Assembly (NCBI RefSeq): GCF_014192285.1
Contig: NZ_JACHXQ010000001.1
Span: forward strand, 124,001 to 188,000
Direction: 5' to 3'
Source of the DNA: Halomonas fontilapidosi
GTDB lineage: Bacteria; Pseudomonadota; Gammaproteobacteria; Pseudomonadales; Halomonadaceae
Length of the DNA: 64,000 nt
The position numbers were made by a program, and so were the translations under genes. Numbering within the stretch: the first letter of the stretch is position 1; each line of letters begins with the position of its first letter. The notes beneath the pieces were generated by a model that saw nothing but the letters and a program-made list of their open reading frames with translations, was not told the origin of the DNA and ran no database searches. Below are positions 17,837-27,657 of the stretch, piece after piece.

Positions 17837-18787
17837 ATGGAACTGCGCTGGCTGGAAGACTTCATTGCCCTGTCCCGCACGCAGCATTTCTCGCGGGCGG
17901 CGGACGAGCAGAACGTCACCCAGCCGACCTTCTCGCGCCGCATCAAGCTGCTTGAGGAGGAGATGGGCACCACCCTGGTCAACCGCCAGACCCTGCCGCT
18001 CTCGCTGACGCCGGCCGGGGAGGAGTTCCTCGGCCTGTGCCAGGAAGTCACTCGTCGGGTGGCGGCCACCCGGCAGCGGCTGGCGCACCTGGCCGAGGAG
18101 CAGGCCGGTCAGCTGCGCCTGGCCGCGCCCCAGAGCCTGCTGGCGCATTTCCTGCCTGACTGGCTGGCCGACTGGCCTTCGCCGCCGCCGCTGACGCCCT
18201 ACCTGCGCGCTACCGGCTGGCTTGCCAGCGATTTCTTCGAGGCGCTGGCCCGCGACGAATGCGACCTGGTGCTCTGCTACTGGCCGCAGGGTGCCGATCC
18301 CTTCATGCCGGAAACCGAGGGGCTCGTCCATCACTGTCTGGGCCACGAACGGATGATCCCCACCTCGCTGCCCGAGGCCGACGGTCGCCCTCGCTTCGCC
18401 TTGAAGGCCGGGGCGCGCTTCACCCTGCCGCTGATCGCCTATCATCCCCGCGGGCTGATCGACCTGGCCCTGCGCAGCCACCTGGAAGAAGTGCCCGGGA
18501 CGCCAGGCTTTCGGGTGCTCCACGAGAGCATCCAGAGCGGCAACATCCGCGAGCTGGTCAGCCTCGGCTACGGCCTGGGCTGGCTGCCCGAACGCAGCAT
18601 ACGCGATGAGCTGGCCGCCGGTCGCCTGGTGCGAGCCGGCGATGCACGCTGGGAGGTCCCGCTGGAAATTCGCCTCTACCGCCGCCGCGACCCGGGCCCG
18701 GCTGCCCTGGAGGCGCTCTGGGCCTCCCTGCCCCGCCAGGCCGGCTCTCCCGCCCCCACGCCGACCCCTTCACCGGAGCCCCCATGA
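17837..18787 (+). CDS. LysR-family transcriptional regulator, HypT-like
   Basis: A 316-residue regulator. I chose the ATG at 17837 (MELRWLEDFIAL), where the winged helix-turn-helix begins. The HTH is SRAADEQNVTQPTFSRRIKLLEEEMGTTL. The WLEDFIAL start and the QPTFSRRIK helix resemble the HypT (YjiE) branch, which also includes the gene at 52928-53872. The effector domain starts near residue 90. It overlaps the prolidase start by four bases (ATGA), so it is translationally coupled to it and likely controls the peptide genes. The effector is unknown. HypT itself senses hypochlorite in E. coli, which need not hold here. Confidence 0.8.
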   Translation: MELRWLEDFIALSRTQHFSRAADEQNVTQPTFSRRIKLLEEEMGTTLVNRQTLPLSLTPAGEEFLGLCQEVTRRVAATRQRLAHLAEEQAGQLRLAAPQSLLAHFLPDWLADWPSPPPLTPYLRATGWLASDFFEALARDECDLVLCYWPQGADPFMPETEGLVHHCLGHERMIPTSLPEADGRPRFALKAGARFTLPLIAYHPRGLIDLALRSHLEEVPGTPGFRVLHESIQSGNIRELVSLGYGLGWLPERSIRDELAAGRLVRAGDARWEVPLEIRLYRRRDPGPAALEALWASLPRQAGSPAPTPTPSPEPP

Positions 18788-20103
18788 CCCTGACCGACGC
18801 GCCCGCGACCCTCGACGCCCTGCAACAGCGCCACCTGGAGCGCCTGCAGCAGGCCTACGGCGACACACTCACACGCCTCGGCTTCGACGGCGTGCTGCTC
18901 TACAGCGGCCACCCCCGACGTCACTTCGCCGACGATCAGGAGGCGAGCTTTGCGGCCTTTGGCCACTTCATGCACTGGACCGGCCAGGCCGACCTGGCGC
19001 GCAGCTGGCTACTGATCCGCCCCGACCAGCGCCCGCGACTCAAGATCCACGCGCCGGACGACTTCTGGCACCTGCCGGCCCGGCTGCCCGACGAGGCCTG
19101 GGTGCAGGCCTTCGATATCGAGATGAGTCGCGACGACTCGCCGCCCGTGCTGCCGGCCGGGCGTTTCGCCGTGCTCGGCGAGGTGTCGGCGTCACTCGCC
19201 GACTCGCTGGGGGCGGCGTGCAACCCGGCGTCCCTGACGAGCGCCCTGGACGAGGGCCGCGTTCGCAAGAGTGACTACGAGATCACCTGCCTGCGCGGCG
19301 CCAACCGCCAGGCGATGGCCGGCCATGACGCGGCCCGACAGGCGTTCCTCGACGGAGGGGCCGAGCTCGATATCCAGCTCGCCTACCTGGGTGCCTCCCG
19401 TCAGCGCGAGACGGCCCTCCCGTACGCCAACATCGTCGGGCTCAATGCTCATGGCGGTATCTTGCACTACCAGCACTATGCCACCCGCCCGCCTGCCAGG
19501 CGGTGCAGCCTGCTGCTCGATGCCGGCCATCGCCACCGGGGCTACTGCGCCGATATCACCCGGACCTGGGCCGGCCCCGATGCCGACCCCGCCTTTGCGC
19601 CGCTGATCGAGGGGGTTAGCGCCCTGCAGCACGAGCTGATCGATGCCCTGGCGCCCGGCGTTGCCTATCCGACGCTCCATCGGCGCATGCATCAGGCCCT
19701 GGGAGAACTGCTCGTCGATCAGGGGCTACTTCACTGCTCGCCCGAGGCGGCCGTCGAGCAGGGCATGACCCGCGCCTTCTGTCCCCATGGCCTGGGCCAC
19801 TCGCTGGGCCTGCAGGTGCATGACGTCGCCGGACGCGTGGACGGCCAGGGTCGGCCGCTGCCGCCGCCAGAGACGGACCCCGCCCTGCGCCTGACGCGAG
19901 AACTCGAGGCCGGCATGGTGGTCACCATGGAGCCGGGGCTCTATGTGATCCCCATGCTGCTGGCACCGCTCAAGGAGCGCGCGGCGGGCCGCGATATCGA
20001 CTGGCCACGCGTCGAGCGACTCGCCGACCACGGCGGCATCCGCATCGAGGACAACGTGGCGATCACCGCCACCGGCCATGACAACCTGACGCCGCCGGAG
20101 TGA
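18784..20103 (+). CDS. pepQ: Xaa-Pro dipeptidase (prolidase) PepQ
   Basis: A 439-residue M24 metallopeptidase that cleaves dipeptides with C-terminal proline, in the cytoplasm. The metal-binding residues can be placed: two Asp in LLLDAGHRHRGYCADITRTW, His in CPHGLGHSLGLQVHD, Glu in TMEPGLYVIP and Glu in RIEDNVAIT. The N-terminal creatinase-like domain fits the PepQ type. GGAG precedes the ATG. It lies behind the importer and the LysR gene, so imported dipeptides could be hydrolysed to proline, which is useful as an osmolyte in a halophile. That last link is inference. Confidence 0.92.
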   Translation: MTLTDAPATLDALQQRHLERLQQAYGDTLTRLGFDGVLLYSGHPRRHFADDQEASFAAFGHFMHWTGQADLARSWLLIRPDQRPRLKIHAPDDFWHLPARLPDEAWVQAFDIEMSRDDSPPVLPAGRFAVLGEVSASLADSLGAACNPASLTSALDEGRVRKSDYEITCLRGANRQAMAGHDAARQAFLDGGAELDIQLAYLGASRQRETALPYANIVGLNAHGGILHYQHYATRPPARRCSLLLDAGHRHRGYCADITRTWAGPDADPAFAPLIEGVSALQHELIDALAPGVAYPTLHRRMHQALGELLVDQGLLHCSPEAAVEQGMTRAFCPHGLGHSLGLQVHDVAGRVDGQGRPLPPPETDPALRLTRELEAGMVVTMEPGLYVIPMLLAPLKERAAGRDIDWPRVERLADHGGIRIEDNVAITATGHDNLTPPE

Positions 20104-20109
20104 CCGCCG

Positions 20110-21156
20110 ATGGACGCGACCTGGCAAGTGGCCGATTTCCGCCCGCCCCCCGGGCTTTCCAACCGGCATGTCCAGACGCTGCTGCCCCGCTGCTTGCCGC
20201 GCCCTTCGGTCGCGGCCGACACCGAGATCCTCGAGCTGCCGGACGGCGATTTCGTCGAACTGGCCTGGTCGCACCCGTGTCCCGAGCGGGCCGATGCGCC
20301 CATCCTGGTGCTTTTCCACGGGCTCGAGGGCTCACTTGATTCGCCCTATGCGCGCCATCTGCTGCATACCGCTGGGGGTCTCGGCTGGCGCGCACTGCTG
20401 ATGCACTTTCGGGGTTGCGGGGCCTCCCCCAATCGCCTGCCGCGGGCCTACCACAGCGGCGATACGGCGGATGCCTACTGGCTGATCGGCCAACTCGCCC
20501 ACCGCTATCCGCGCGCCCTCAGGGTCGCCGCCGGCATCTCGCTGGGCGGCAACATGCTGGTCAAGCTGGTGGCGGAACAGGGTGGCGAGGGGCTCGCTCT
20601 CGACGCTGCCATCGTGGTCAGCGCGCCGCTGGACCTGTCGGCCTGCGCCGATACCCTTCGCCACGGCTTTGCCCGTGTCTACGAGCGCCACCTGCTCGGC
20701 TCGCTAAAGCGCAAGATGATCCCTCGCCTGGCCAGCGGCGAACTGCCCCTTTCTCTCACACCGCGAGACCTCGAGGCCCTGAGCAGCCTGCGGGATTACG
20801 ACGAGGCCGTCACAGCGCCGCTGCACGGCTTCGCCGATGCGGAAGACTATTACCGTCGTGCCTCAGCCGGCCCGCTGCTGGGGCAGATCGAGCTGCCGAT
20901 GCTCATCCTGCATGCCGATGACGACCCTTTCATGCCACCCGCCCTCTTCCAGCACTTCCCGGCTCCGCCGCCGTCCGTGCGCGTGGAAGTCGCTCGGCAC
21001 GGCGGCCACGTCGGTTTCGTGGAGTGGCGGCAGGGGCGGCTCGGCAGTTGGCTGGCGCGGCGCGTCGGCCAACAACTGCAGGCGTGGCAAGCGACGATGT
21101 CGGCCCTGCACTCCACGCCAGGCTCGGTGAGCCATAAAAAAAGCGCGGGAGGTTAA
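20110..21156 (+). CDS. YheT-family alpha/beta hydrolase
   Basis: A 348-residue protein of the YheT/EMB8 group. The start FRPPPGLSNRHVQTLLP is diagnostic of the family. The nucleophile elbow is ISLGGNMLVK rather than GxSxG in strict form (G-I-S-L-G-G, Ser near residue 146), with HADDDPFM for the Asp and HGGHVGFV for the His. The physiological substrate is unknown. It starts 6 bp after pepQ and closes the LysR-pepQ-yheT unit. Confidence 0.85.
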   Translation: MDATWQVADFRPPPGLSNRHVQTLLPRCLPRPSVAADTEILELPDGDFVELAWSHPCPERADAPILVLFHGLEGSLDSPYARHLLHTAGGLGWRALLMHFRGCGASPNRLPRAYHSGDTADAYWLIGQLAHRYPRALRVAAGISLGGNMLVKLVAEQGGEGLALDAAIVVSAPLDLSACADTLRHGFARVYERHLLGSLKRKMIPRLASGELPLSLTPRDLEALSSLRDYDEAVTAPLHGFADAEDYYRRASAGPLLGQIELPMLILHADDDPFMPPALFQHFPAPPPSVRVEVARHGGHVGFVEWRQGRLGSWLARRVGQQLQAWQATMSALHSTPGSVSHKKSAGG

Positions 21157-21219
21157 CCCAGGTTGGCAGACGCCGATGGCACCCTTGCCTAATATGCTTT
21201 TCAAACAGGGAGAGTCGGC

Positions 21220-21239
21220 TGTTATTCGGGACAATAACA
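21220..21239. promoter_or_regulatory. Inverted repeat upstream of the unknown gene at 21270
   Basis: TGTTATT-CGGGAC-AATAACA is a perfect 7-bp repeat with a 6-nt spacer. It lies 30 bp before the GTG start, AT-rich against its surroundings, and is a candidate operator. The nearby Crp/Fnr-type regulator is one possible ligand. Confidence 0.4.
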
Positions 21240-21269
21240 ATATCCTGCGCCATAAGAGGTGAAACCATC

Positions 21270-21818
21270 GTGAACACGCCAAGCGTCACCTATCTCAACA
21301 ACCACTTCCTCCGGCAGACAGAGCGCCCGACCAGCGTCGTGACCATGATCGAGGACCTGCTGGCCTTGGCCGGTGGGCATGAACATAACGAATATCAGCG
21401 CTATTACTGGCTCTCCCTGCGCTTCTTGACCTACCACATCGGCATCAGCAAGCTTCTGCAAGCCTTGGCCGAGGAGAGCCAGCAGCGCATCCAGGCCCTG
21501 ACCAAGGTTGCCGCCACGCTTCCGATCGCTCTGCCTCGGCTTGGTGAGCCAGTCGTGGGCCCATGGCCCGACCTGCATGGACAGGGCCATTTCTTCATCT
21601 ATGACGATGCGATGGCCGCCCAGGAACTTAGTCGCGCCGAACTCGAGGAGTGGCGCTCGCGCCGCTTCTACGAGCGTCTGCAGGACTACAATGCCATCCC
21701 CGCTCTGGATGCCTGGCTGAATGAGTGCATTGGCCAGTGTCGGGCGCAGTTTCAGATTCTTCACGAAGCGCGATATCAATGTCCCGGCCTCACCCGGGTG
21801 AATGCGCATACGGCGTGA
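21270..21818 (+). CDS. Hypothetical protein, possibly ferritin-like four-helix fold
   Basis: A 182-residue soluble protein with no signal peptide. It starts at GTG 21270, with AAGAGGTG 10 bp upstream. Residues about 22-85 look like two long helices (SVVTMIEDLLALAGG, YYWLSLRFLTYHIGISKLL, ALAEESQQRIQALTKVA). The stretch LQALAEESQQRIQALTKVA resembles the metal-helix pattern of ferritin-like proteins, but the usual His is Arg. Residues about 120-170 form one or two further helices with Cys in NECIGQCRAQF. I do not recognise the family. An inverted repeat precedes it, a large hairpin follows it, and a Crp/Fnr-type regulator lies downstream. Confidence 0.55.
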   Translation: MNTPSVTYLNNHFLRQTERPTSVVTMIEDLLALAGGHEHNEYQRYYWLSLRFLTYHIGISKLLQALAEESQQRIQALTKVAATLPIALPRLGEPVVGPWPDLHGQGHFFIYDDAMAAQELSRAELEEWRSRRFYERLQDYNAIPALDAWLNECIGQCRAQFQILHEARYQCPGLTRVNAHTA

Positions 21819-21850
21819 TCGGCTTGTCACCCGGCCAACACGCAGGCAGC

Positions 21851-21907
21851 GCCATCAGGCCAGATACGCCTTGCTCAAACCAAGCGGCAAGGCGCCTGCC
21901 TGATGGC
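21851..21907 (+). terminator. Large two-part hairpin after the unknown gene
   Basis: The outer stem GCCATCAGGC/GCCTGATGGC (21851-21860 with 21898-21907) is perfect over 10 bp. The inner stem GCCTTGC/GCAAGGC (21868-21874 with 21887-21893) is perfect over 7 bp, with an asymmetric internal loop. There is no T-tract, so it may be a terminator or a structured RNA element in the 230-bp gap. Confidence 0.5.
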
Positions 21908-22048
21908 ACCTCGTCATGGCAGGATGGATCTGCAACCTATACAGTGAAAAGACAGGATGCCTTGCTACCGCTCGGGTCCGATCTCAAGGAGTTTCATTAT
22001 CACTACATCCCCCCCTTCTGCTAGCCAACACCTGCTTGCGCCCGCCAA

Positions 22049-22804
22049 GTGGGCATCTTGAGCCCCTTCCAGGCCTCTCTGGGCCGATACCTCGACCTGA
22101 GTGACCACGACCGCGCGCTGATGGCCAGTTTCGAGCAAGAGGCCAGACCGGCCGAGCGAAACCAACGGCTCTGGCGCCCACGCGACAAGGTGGGTGACCT
22201 TTATGTCCTGCACAGCGGCTGGGCCTGTACGACACGCAGCTCCAAGGATGGCGATCGGCAGATCATCGACCTGCTCCTGCCCGGTGAAATCATCGGCATC
22301 CAGGAGTTCACCTTCCTGCAACACAATACCGAAGCCAGCATGGTGACCCGGGGGCTGATTCAGCCATTTCCTCACGAAAACATCGTCGATATCGTTGCCG
22401 CCTCGACGCCTCTGGCGATTGCCCTGTTTGCCAAGATCAGCCGCCAGGAAGCCCTGCTGACCGAGCGGTTGCTCGTCACCCTTCACCGCAGCGCACGGTC
22501 GCAGGTGCTGCACTTCGTCATCGAAACCTTCCTGCGACTCCAGAAGGTGAAGAACGTCGATCTGGCATCCTTCGAGTTTCCCGTATCCCAGCGCCTGCTG
22601 GGAGACATTCTGGGGCTGTCACCGGTGCACATCAATCGAACGCTCAAGACGCTCGAGCAGGATAGCTTGCTGAAAAAATACCGCGACCATATCGAGGTCC
22701 ATGACCCGGAGCGACTGTTCGAGGAAGCGGATTTCGATGATCAGTATCTGAGCGATGAAATGAATGGGTTGAGGACCCGACTGGCAAACATCTCGTCACC
22801 CTGA
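22049..22804 (+). CDS. Crp/Fnr-family transcriptional regulator
   Basis: A 251-residue regulator. The cyclic-nucleotide-binding-like domain spans about 15-140 (GDLYVLHSGWACTTRSSKDGDRQIIDLLLPGEIIG). The C-terminal winged helix is at about 180-220 (FPVSQRLLGDILGLSPVHINRTLKTLEQ). It has no N-terminal Cys cluster, so it is not an oxygen-sensing FNR/ANR. The recognition helix SPVHINRTL differs from the E-x-x-SR of classic FNR/CRP. The only possible start in frame near the N-terminus is GTG 22049, because TAG stands at 22022. A good AAGGAG at 21986-21991 belongs to another frame. The signal and targets are unknown. Confidence 0.82.
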   Translation: MGILSPFQASLGRYLDLSDHDRALMASFEQEARPAERNQRLWRPRDKVGDLYVLHSGWACTTRSSKDGDRQIIDLLLPGEIIGIQEFTFLQHNTEASMVTRGLIQPFPHENIVDIVAASTPLAIALFAKISRQEALLTERLLVTLHRSARSQVLHFVIETFLRLQKVKNVDLASFEFPVSQRLLGDILGLSPVHINRTLKTLEQDSLLKKYRDHIEVHDPERLFEEADFDDQYLSDEMNGLRTRLANISSP

Positions 22805-22819
22805 TTCCAGCATGGCGAC

Positions 22820-22872
22820 AGGGCCCTATCGGTAGGCCCTCTCCCCGCCCCAGGCAAGACGGCTCGCCTGGG
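22820..22872. terminator. Terminator region between the Crp-type gene and msrA
   Basis: Two hairpins lie between convergent genes. The first (22820-22840) has an 8-bp stem with a TCGG loop and one bulged C. The second is CCCAGGC/GCCTGGG (22849-22855 and 22866-22872) next to the msrA stop. Neither has a strong T-tract. Confidence 0.4.
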
Positions 22873-22875
22873 CAC

Positions 22876-23490
22876 TCACCCGACCGGGCAGCTGACGCCG
22901 GTGCCCTTCAACCCACAGTAGCCGCCGGGGTTCTTGGCCAGGTACTGCTGGTGGTACTCCTCCGCATAATAGAAGGCCTCGAGGGGCTCGATCTCGGTGG
23001 TCACGGGGCCCTTGCCGCTGCGCGACAGCGCCTCGCCGTAGGCCTCGCGACTGCGCTCGGCCACCTCGCGCTGGTGCGACGTGGTGGTAAGGATGATCGA
23101 GCGATACTGGCTGCCGATGTCATTGCCCTGACGGTTGCCCTGGGTCGGATCGTGCGACTCCCAGAACACCCGCAGCAGGGTTTCAAGGTCGATCTGGCCG
23201 GGGTCGAAGACCACCCGCACCACCTCGGCGTGGCCGGTTCGACCGCTGCAGGTTTCTTGGTAGGTGGGATTCGGCGTCACGCCGCCAGCGTAACCCACTG
23301 CGGTGACGTGCACCCCCGGCAGCTCCCAGAAGAGCCGCTCGGCCCCCCAGAAGCATCCCAGCCCGAACACGATCTCTTCCATGCCCTCGGGCCAGGGAGG
23401 CTGCATGGCGTGGCCGTTGACCAGGTGAGTCCCGCTGATCGAGATCGGGGTGTCGCGCCCCTCGGGCGCATGGTCTGGATGCAGTGGCAT
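22876..23490 (-). CDS. msrA: Peptide methionine sulfoxide reductase A
   Basis: A 204-residue enzyme that repairs oxidised methionine (S-epimer). The catalytic Cys is C46 in [14 protein letters not shown], and recycling Cys residues are in [16 protein letters not shown] at the C-terminus. I prefer the ATG at 23488-23490 because GGAG stands 8 bp before it and the protein then starts near the conserved [10 protein letters not shown], as in E. coli. A GTG at 23550 overlapping the tamB stop (GTGA) would add 20 residues. It follows tamB on the same strand. Confidence 0.93.
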   Translation of the reverse strand: MPLHPDHAPEGRDTPISISGTHLVNGHAMQPPWPEGMEEIVFGLGCFWGAERLFWELPGVHVTAVGYAGGVTPNPTYQETCSGRTGHAEVVRVVFDPGQIDLETLLRVFWESHDPTQGNRQGNDIGSQYRSIILTTTSHQREVAERSREAYGEALSRSGKGPVTTEIEPLEAFYYAEEYHQQYLAKNPGGYCGLKGTGVSCPVG

Positions 23491-23546
23491 GTGACGTACT
23501 CCATTGGCTGCAAGAAAATTCGAGGTGCCACGCTTGGGCGTGCGCG

Positions 23547-26500
23547 TCACGGGTCCGGCGGATCACCCGGCAGGCTGAAACGATAGACCAGATCGACGGC
23601 CTGTGACGCCCCCGAGACCGCCTCGAGATAAAGGTTGCGCCACAGCTGATAGCGCAGGGTGAGTTCGGCGATCGGCGAGAAGACCCCGACCCCGTAACCG
23701 ATACTCAGGCGATCGGTGAGGTTGCCGGAGACCACCACCTGGCTCTCCTCGCCGGCGCCTGCCGTCTCGACGCTCAGGTCGTCGATGCCGAAGGCCTCGC
23801 CGATGGCGCCCACGGCGCCGCCGGTCTGGCCCAGCGTCACGCCGATCAGCGCCGATGTCAGGGCCCCATCCGCGCCACCGCTGCTGTCCGGGGCACGGCC
23901 GCGCAGCAGGTAGGAGAGCGCACTGGCCTCCTCCATGGCAGGCTCGGAGAAGATCTCCAGGCTTGGCGAATCGGCCGAGCCGCTGACGCGCAGGCCGGCG
24001 ACCACGTCGTCCTGCGTCACTCGAGGGTTGCGTATCGCCTCGAAGTCGAGCAGCGGCTGCCCCGGGGGACCACTGAAGAAGATGATCCCCTCACGGATCA
24101 GCAGGTCCTGACCGAACGCCTTGAAGCGGCCGTCGACCAGGCTGACGTCGCCGAACAGCTGAAGTGGCCCGTTCTGCTGGCGGACCTCGAGATTGCCAGC
24201 AAGGCCCGACTCCAGCCCGTAGGCCGCCAGCTGCATGTCCGGCCCTAGCGAGAGGGTGATCAGGATATCGATGGCCATGCCGGCCTCGGCCATGGCCTCG
24301 GCGGTCGATTCGCCGGGCCTGTCACCCGTCTCGGCGGCGGCCTGCGCGTCAGCTTCCGCGGCCGCGGCCCGACGGTCCTGCTCCTCGGTGATGATCATCT
24401 CATCCGGGCTCGGGGCCATGGCCGATTCGGGCACCTCCCCCACCTCGAGGCGGGCCCAGGGGATTTCGACCCTGCCGCGGACCCGCAGCCGTTCCGGCGT
24501 GGCGCGGATCCGTAGATCTGGCGCCAGGCGCAGGCGCCCGAACTCGGGCAGCACCGCCAGCAGGGGATCATTGACCGCCTGCAGGTCGAGGGCGGCTTGC
24601 CAGCTGTCGCCTTCTGGCCAGCGCGCATTGCCGCCGATCTCCAGTCGGCCCTCGTCGACGGCCAGGAAGCCGTCGATATCGGCCCGGTCGCCGGCCAGTT
24701 CCACGACCAGCTCGCCGTCGCGAACCTCCAGGGGCAGGTCCAGGCCACCGGCCTTGAGCCCCGCCAGGGCAAGCCGGCCGTCCAGTCGAGGCGTCTCGCG
24801 GGTGCCGCCGATGCGAATATCACCCTCGAGCCCTCCGGCCAGGGTCTCCAGCCCTGCGGCCAGCGGGCGATAAGGCGCCAGGCGCAGATCGTCGATGCGC
24901 AATCGGCCATCGAGCCTGCCCTGCCCCAGCGGCTCGTCGATGCCCAGGGCGAGACGCACCTCGCCGCTCTCGGCCAATCCCAGCACCACGGCGAGGTCCG
25001 CTCGCGCCTGCGTGGCATTCACCTCGAGGCCCAGGCGAGTGCCGGGGACCGACCAGGGACGGCCATAGGCGTCTTCGCCGGTGACCTCGGCGCGACTGTC
25101 GAGGTCGGCGTCCAATTGCCAGCGCGCCCCGCCGGCGGACCAGCCTGCCTCGAGGGTACCGCCGCTCTCGCCGCTGATGCGCCATCCCGGCGGCATGGCG
25201 GCATCGGCCAGGTCCATGGGCAGGCTGCGGATCTCGAGTGCCGCCCGGCCGGCCTCGGCCGAGGCGTCCAACGTCTCGGTCAGACACACCTCGCCGCCCT
25301 GTCGGCGGGCCAGGCAGAACGGCGACACCCGCGCCGACCCGGCGGGCAGGTTGGCCTCGAAGGTCAGCGCCTCGGCGAGGCGGATATCGCCGAACTCGGT
25401 GTCGACCTCCAGCGGTGACAGGGCGCCGCGATAGCGTTCACGGGCACCGTCAAGACCGCCCTCCAGCGCCAGGACCAGCCGCGACAGCGGCAGCTGGTCG
25501 CCGCCCTCGGCGGCCAGGCGCAGGACGTGTTCCGACAGGCGCCCGTCAAGGTCCAGGGTCAGGGACTCGAGGCGCTGCCCGCCGGCATCGAGACGGCTGA
25601 CCTCCAGGGCCAGCGCCAGGTCGGGGTCCTCCAGGCCGGCGACCCGTGCCGTCAGATCGAGGGCTTCCACGCCATTATCGGCAAAGGCCAGGGAGCGGCC
25701 GGTCAGCGCGAGATCGAGCGCTGGTGCCTCCAGGCTGCCGCTCGTGCTGAAGCGCCCTGCCAGGGTGCCGTCGAGATCGGGATAGAGCGTGTTCAGTGCC
25801 GGCATGTCCAACTCGCCGGCCAGGTCCAGGGTCTCGGGCGTGACTCGCCCGGCCATGCTGACCCGGTTGGCGCCCTGCCGGAAGTCGAGCGTATCGATCG
25901 CCCAGCGCATCTCGCTGTTGCCGGCGAGAGCGGCCTCTAGGCTCAGCGGCCGGTCATCCAGCACGCCCTGAATGTCCAGCCCCGGCACCTCGAGCCGCCA
26001 GCCCGCATCGTCCTGGATGAAGGCCAGCTCGGCGCCGCCGCCCAGGCGCCCGTCGAGTCCCTCGACGAAACGACCGGGATTCAGGTTGTCCAGTGACAGC
26101 GTGGCCTCGACCTCGAGGCCATCGCGCCAGGCGGCCTGGCCGCGGCTGACCAGCACGGCCTGCTGATGGTTGACCGTCAGTGGCGCCCAGCGGAAGTGCT
26201 CCAGGTCACCGCTACCGTTGATCAGCAGGTCGGTGGTTGGCAGATCGGGGCCGCGGGCCGTGAGCGACACCCGGCTGCGATAGTCGACCAGACTGCCCTC
26301 CAGGTGCACGGCCAGGGCCTCGACCTGCCATGGCTCGGCGGGCGTATCGTTCGCCTCACCTCCGCCCTCGGCTTCCGCCGCGCTCCTCGTTTCGTCCGCC
26401 TGTGCGCTTTCTCGCCCTGTCTCGGCCAGCGCGTCTGCCGCCTCGTTGGCCGGTGTCTGTTCGGCCCCGGGCAACGGCCACTGGAGCGCATCGCTCTGGA

Positions 26501-27647
26501 GTGAGGCCGTGAAGGGCAGGGTCGGGTCGAGCGCGTCGAGTCGCGCCACCAGATGAGCCTCGACCGGGCCCTGAGTGAGCAGGTCGACCTCGAGATCGGC
26601 CAGGCTGCCGGCAAGCGCGAGCTCGATGCGCTCCCCCGCCAACGCCGGCATTCGCTCCGGCAGGTAGAGATCGGCAGCCAGCCGGGCCTCGAGAGGATAG
26701 TCGTCACGCAGCGTCACTCGCGCCATCAGCTCGGCATCCGCATCGCGGCTGGCGACTGACAGAGTCTCGATCTCGACCGTCTGCTGCCGAGCGCTGAGCC
26801 GCAGCAGCAGCTGCGCCACGCCGTACTCGACCGCGCCATCGATCGCGAAATCCTCGATGACCAGTTCCGGCACTTCCACGGACACGGGCAGCGTCACCTC
26901 GGGGAGCTCACGACGCGGCTGTTCGTCGAGCGGCAGGTCGGCAAGCCCTTCCGGCTCGGCGGCAGGCGGGGTCGGCAGCGGCGAGCGCACGGCGATGGCC
27001 GCATCGATGGCCGAAGCCGACAGCTGAACACCTGGTTGATCGGCGTCGCTCAGCGCCAGGCGCGCACCCGCCGTCAGCGGCAGGGTCAACCGCGTACCGG
27101 CCAGCCGGGTGGGCAGCAAGGTGATCGTACTCTCCTCGGCCCGAACACCGGTGGTGAAGGACGCCCAGCTGAGCCGTGTCCCGTCGGCGAGCTGCAGGTT
27201 GACGTCGGTCAGCGACAGCTCGCGCAGCTCCACCGGGAACGGCAGGCGGATCTCCTCGAGGGGCGCGCCGTCTTCCTGCTCCGCTGCTGCCTGCGGCGCG
27301 GGGTCGGCGTCTGCCAAGCGGATATCGGCCCCTTCAACGGCCAAGCGGTCGAGACACAGCCGACCCTGGAGGACACACTCCTCGGACCAGGCCAGTTCGA
27401 AACGGGTCAAGGCGATGCGCGCCGGGCCGGCGTCCAGGCGAAGGTCATGCAGTACCAGGCGATCCAGGGGCGCTCCCTCCACGGCGCCCAGCTCGTAGAA
27501 CCCCCGCTTGGCCCCCTGCTCAAGCAGTACGCCGGTGCCCCAGGGCGAGAGCGCCAGGCCCAGTACCAGCAATACCAGGCCCAGTAGCCACAGCGGCAGG
27601 ACGATCAGCAGTCGGGCCAGGGCCCAGGTCAATGCACGGGTTCTCAA
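23547..27647 (-). CDS. tamB: Translocation and assembly module subunit TamB
   Basis: About 1366 residues, an AsmA/VPS13-like inner-membrane-anchored protein that bridges the periplasm to TamA. It has one N-terminal membrane helix ([21 protein letters not shown]), a very long beta-rich middle, and the conserved C-terminal TamB domain ([21 protein letters not shown], later SYLLRGRAP and [26 protein letters not shown]). An Ala/Glu/Asp-rich linker lies near residues 405-440. The likely start is TTG 27647, 10 bases after the tamA stop. The open frame extends 75 bases further, into tamA, which is unlikely to be used. It is coupled to tamA upstream. Confidence 0.9.
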   Translation of the reverse strand: MRTRALTWALARLLIVLPLWLLGLVLLVLGLALSPWGTGVLLEQGAKRGFYELGAVEGAPLDRLVLHDLRLDAGPARIALTRFELAWSEECVLQGRLCLDRLAVEGADIRLADADPAPQAAAEQEDGAPLEEIRLPFPVELRELSLTDVNLQLADGTRLSWASFTTGVRAEESTITLLPTRLAGTRLTLPLTAGARLALSDADQPGVQLSASAIDAAIAVRSPLPTPPAAEPEGLADLPLDEQPRRELPEVTLPVSVEVPELVIEDFAIDGAVEYGVAQLLLRLSARQQTVEIETLSVASRDADAELMARVTLRDDYPLEARLAADLYLPERMPALAGERIELALAGSLADLEVDLLTQGPVEAHLVARLDALDPTLPFTASLQSDALQWPLPGAEQTPANEAADALAETGRESAQADETRSAAEAEGGGEANDTPAEPWQVEALAVHLEGSLVDYRSRVSLTARGPDLPTTDLLINGSGDLEHFRWAPLTVNHQQAVLVSRGQAAWRDGLEVEATLSLDNLNPGRFVEGLDGRLGGGAELAFIQDDAGWRLEVPGLDIQGVLDDRPLSLEAALAGNSEMRWAIDTLDFRQGANRVSMAGRVTPETLDLAGELDMPALNTLYPDLDGTLAGRFSTSGSLEAPALDLALTGRSLAFADNGVEALDLTARVAGLEDPDLALALEVSRLDAGGQRLESLTLDLDGRLSEHVLRLAAEGGDQLPLSRLVLALEGGLDGARERYRGALSPLEVDTEFGDIRLAEALTFEANLPAGSARVSPFCLARRQGGEVCLTETLDASAEAGRAALEIRSLPMDLADAAMPPGWRISGESGGTLEAGWSAGGARWQLDADLDSRAEVTGEDAYGRPWSVPGTRLGLEVNATQARADLAVVLGLAESGEVRLALGIDEPLGQGRLDGRLRIDDLRLAPYRPLAAGLETLAGGLEGDIRIGGTRETPRLDGRLALAGLKAGGLDLPLEVRDGELVVELAGDRADIDGFLAVDEGRLEIGGNARWPEGDSWQAALDLQAVNDPLLAVLPEFGRLRLAPDLRIRATPERLRVRGRVEIPWARLEVGEVPESAMAPSPDEMIITEEQDRRAAAAEADAQAAAETGDRPGESTAEAMAEAGMAIDILITLSLGPDMQLAAYGLESGLAGNLEVRQQNGPLQLFGDVSLVDGRFKAFGQDLLIREGIIFFSGPPGQPLLDFEAIRNPRVTQDDVVAGLRVSGSADSPSLEIFSEPAMEEASALSYLLRGRAPDSSGGADGALTSALIGVTLGQTGGAVGAIGEAFGIDDLSVETAGAGEESQVVVSGNLTDRLSIGYGVGVFSPIAELTLRYQLWRNLYLEAVSGASQAVDLVYRFSLPGDPPDP

Positions 27648-27657
27648 TAGGGGACTC

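Noticed and set aside
16421-18523. 700-codon antisense frame across dppD, dppF and the LysR gene
   Set aside because: It opposes three well-recognised genes and shows no domain; it results from GC skew of codon positions.
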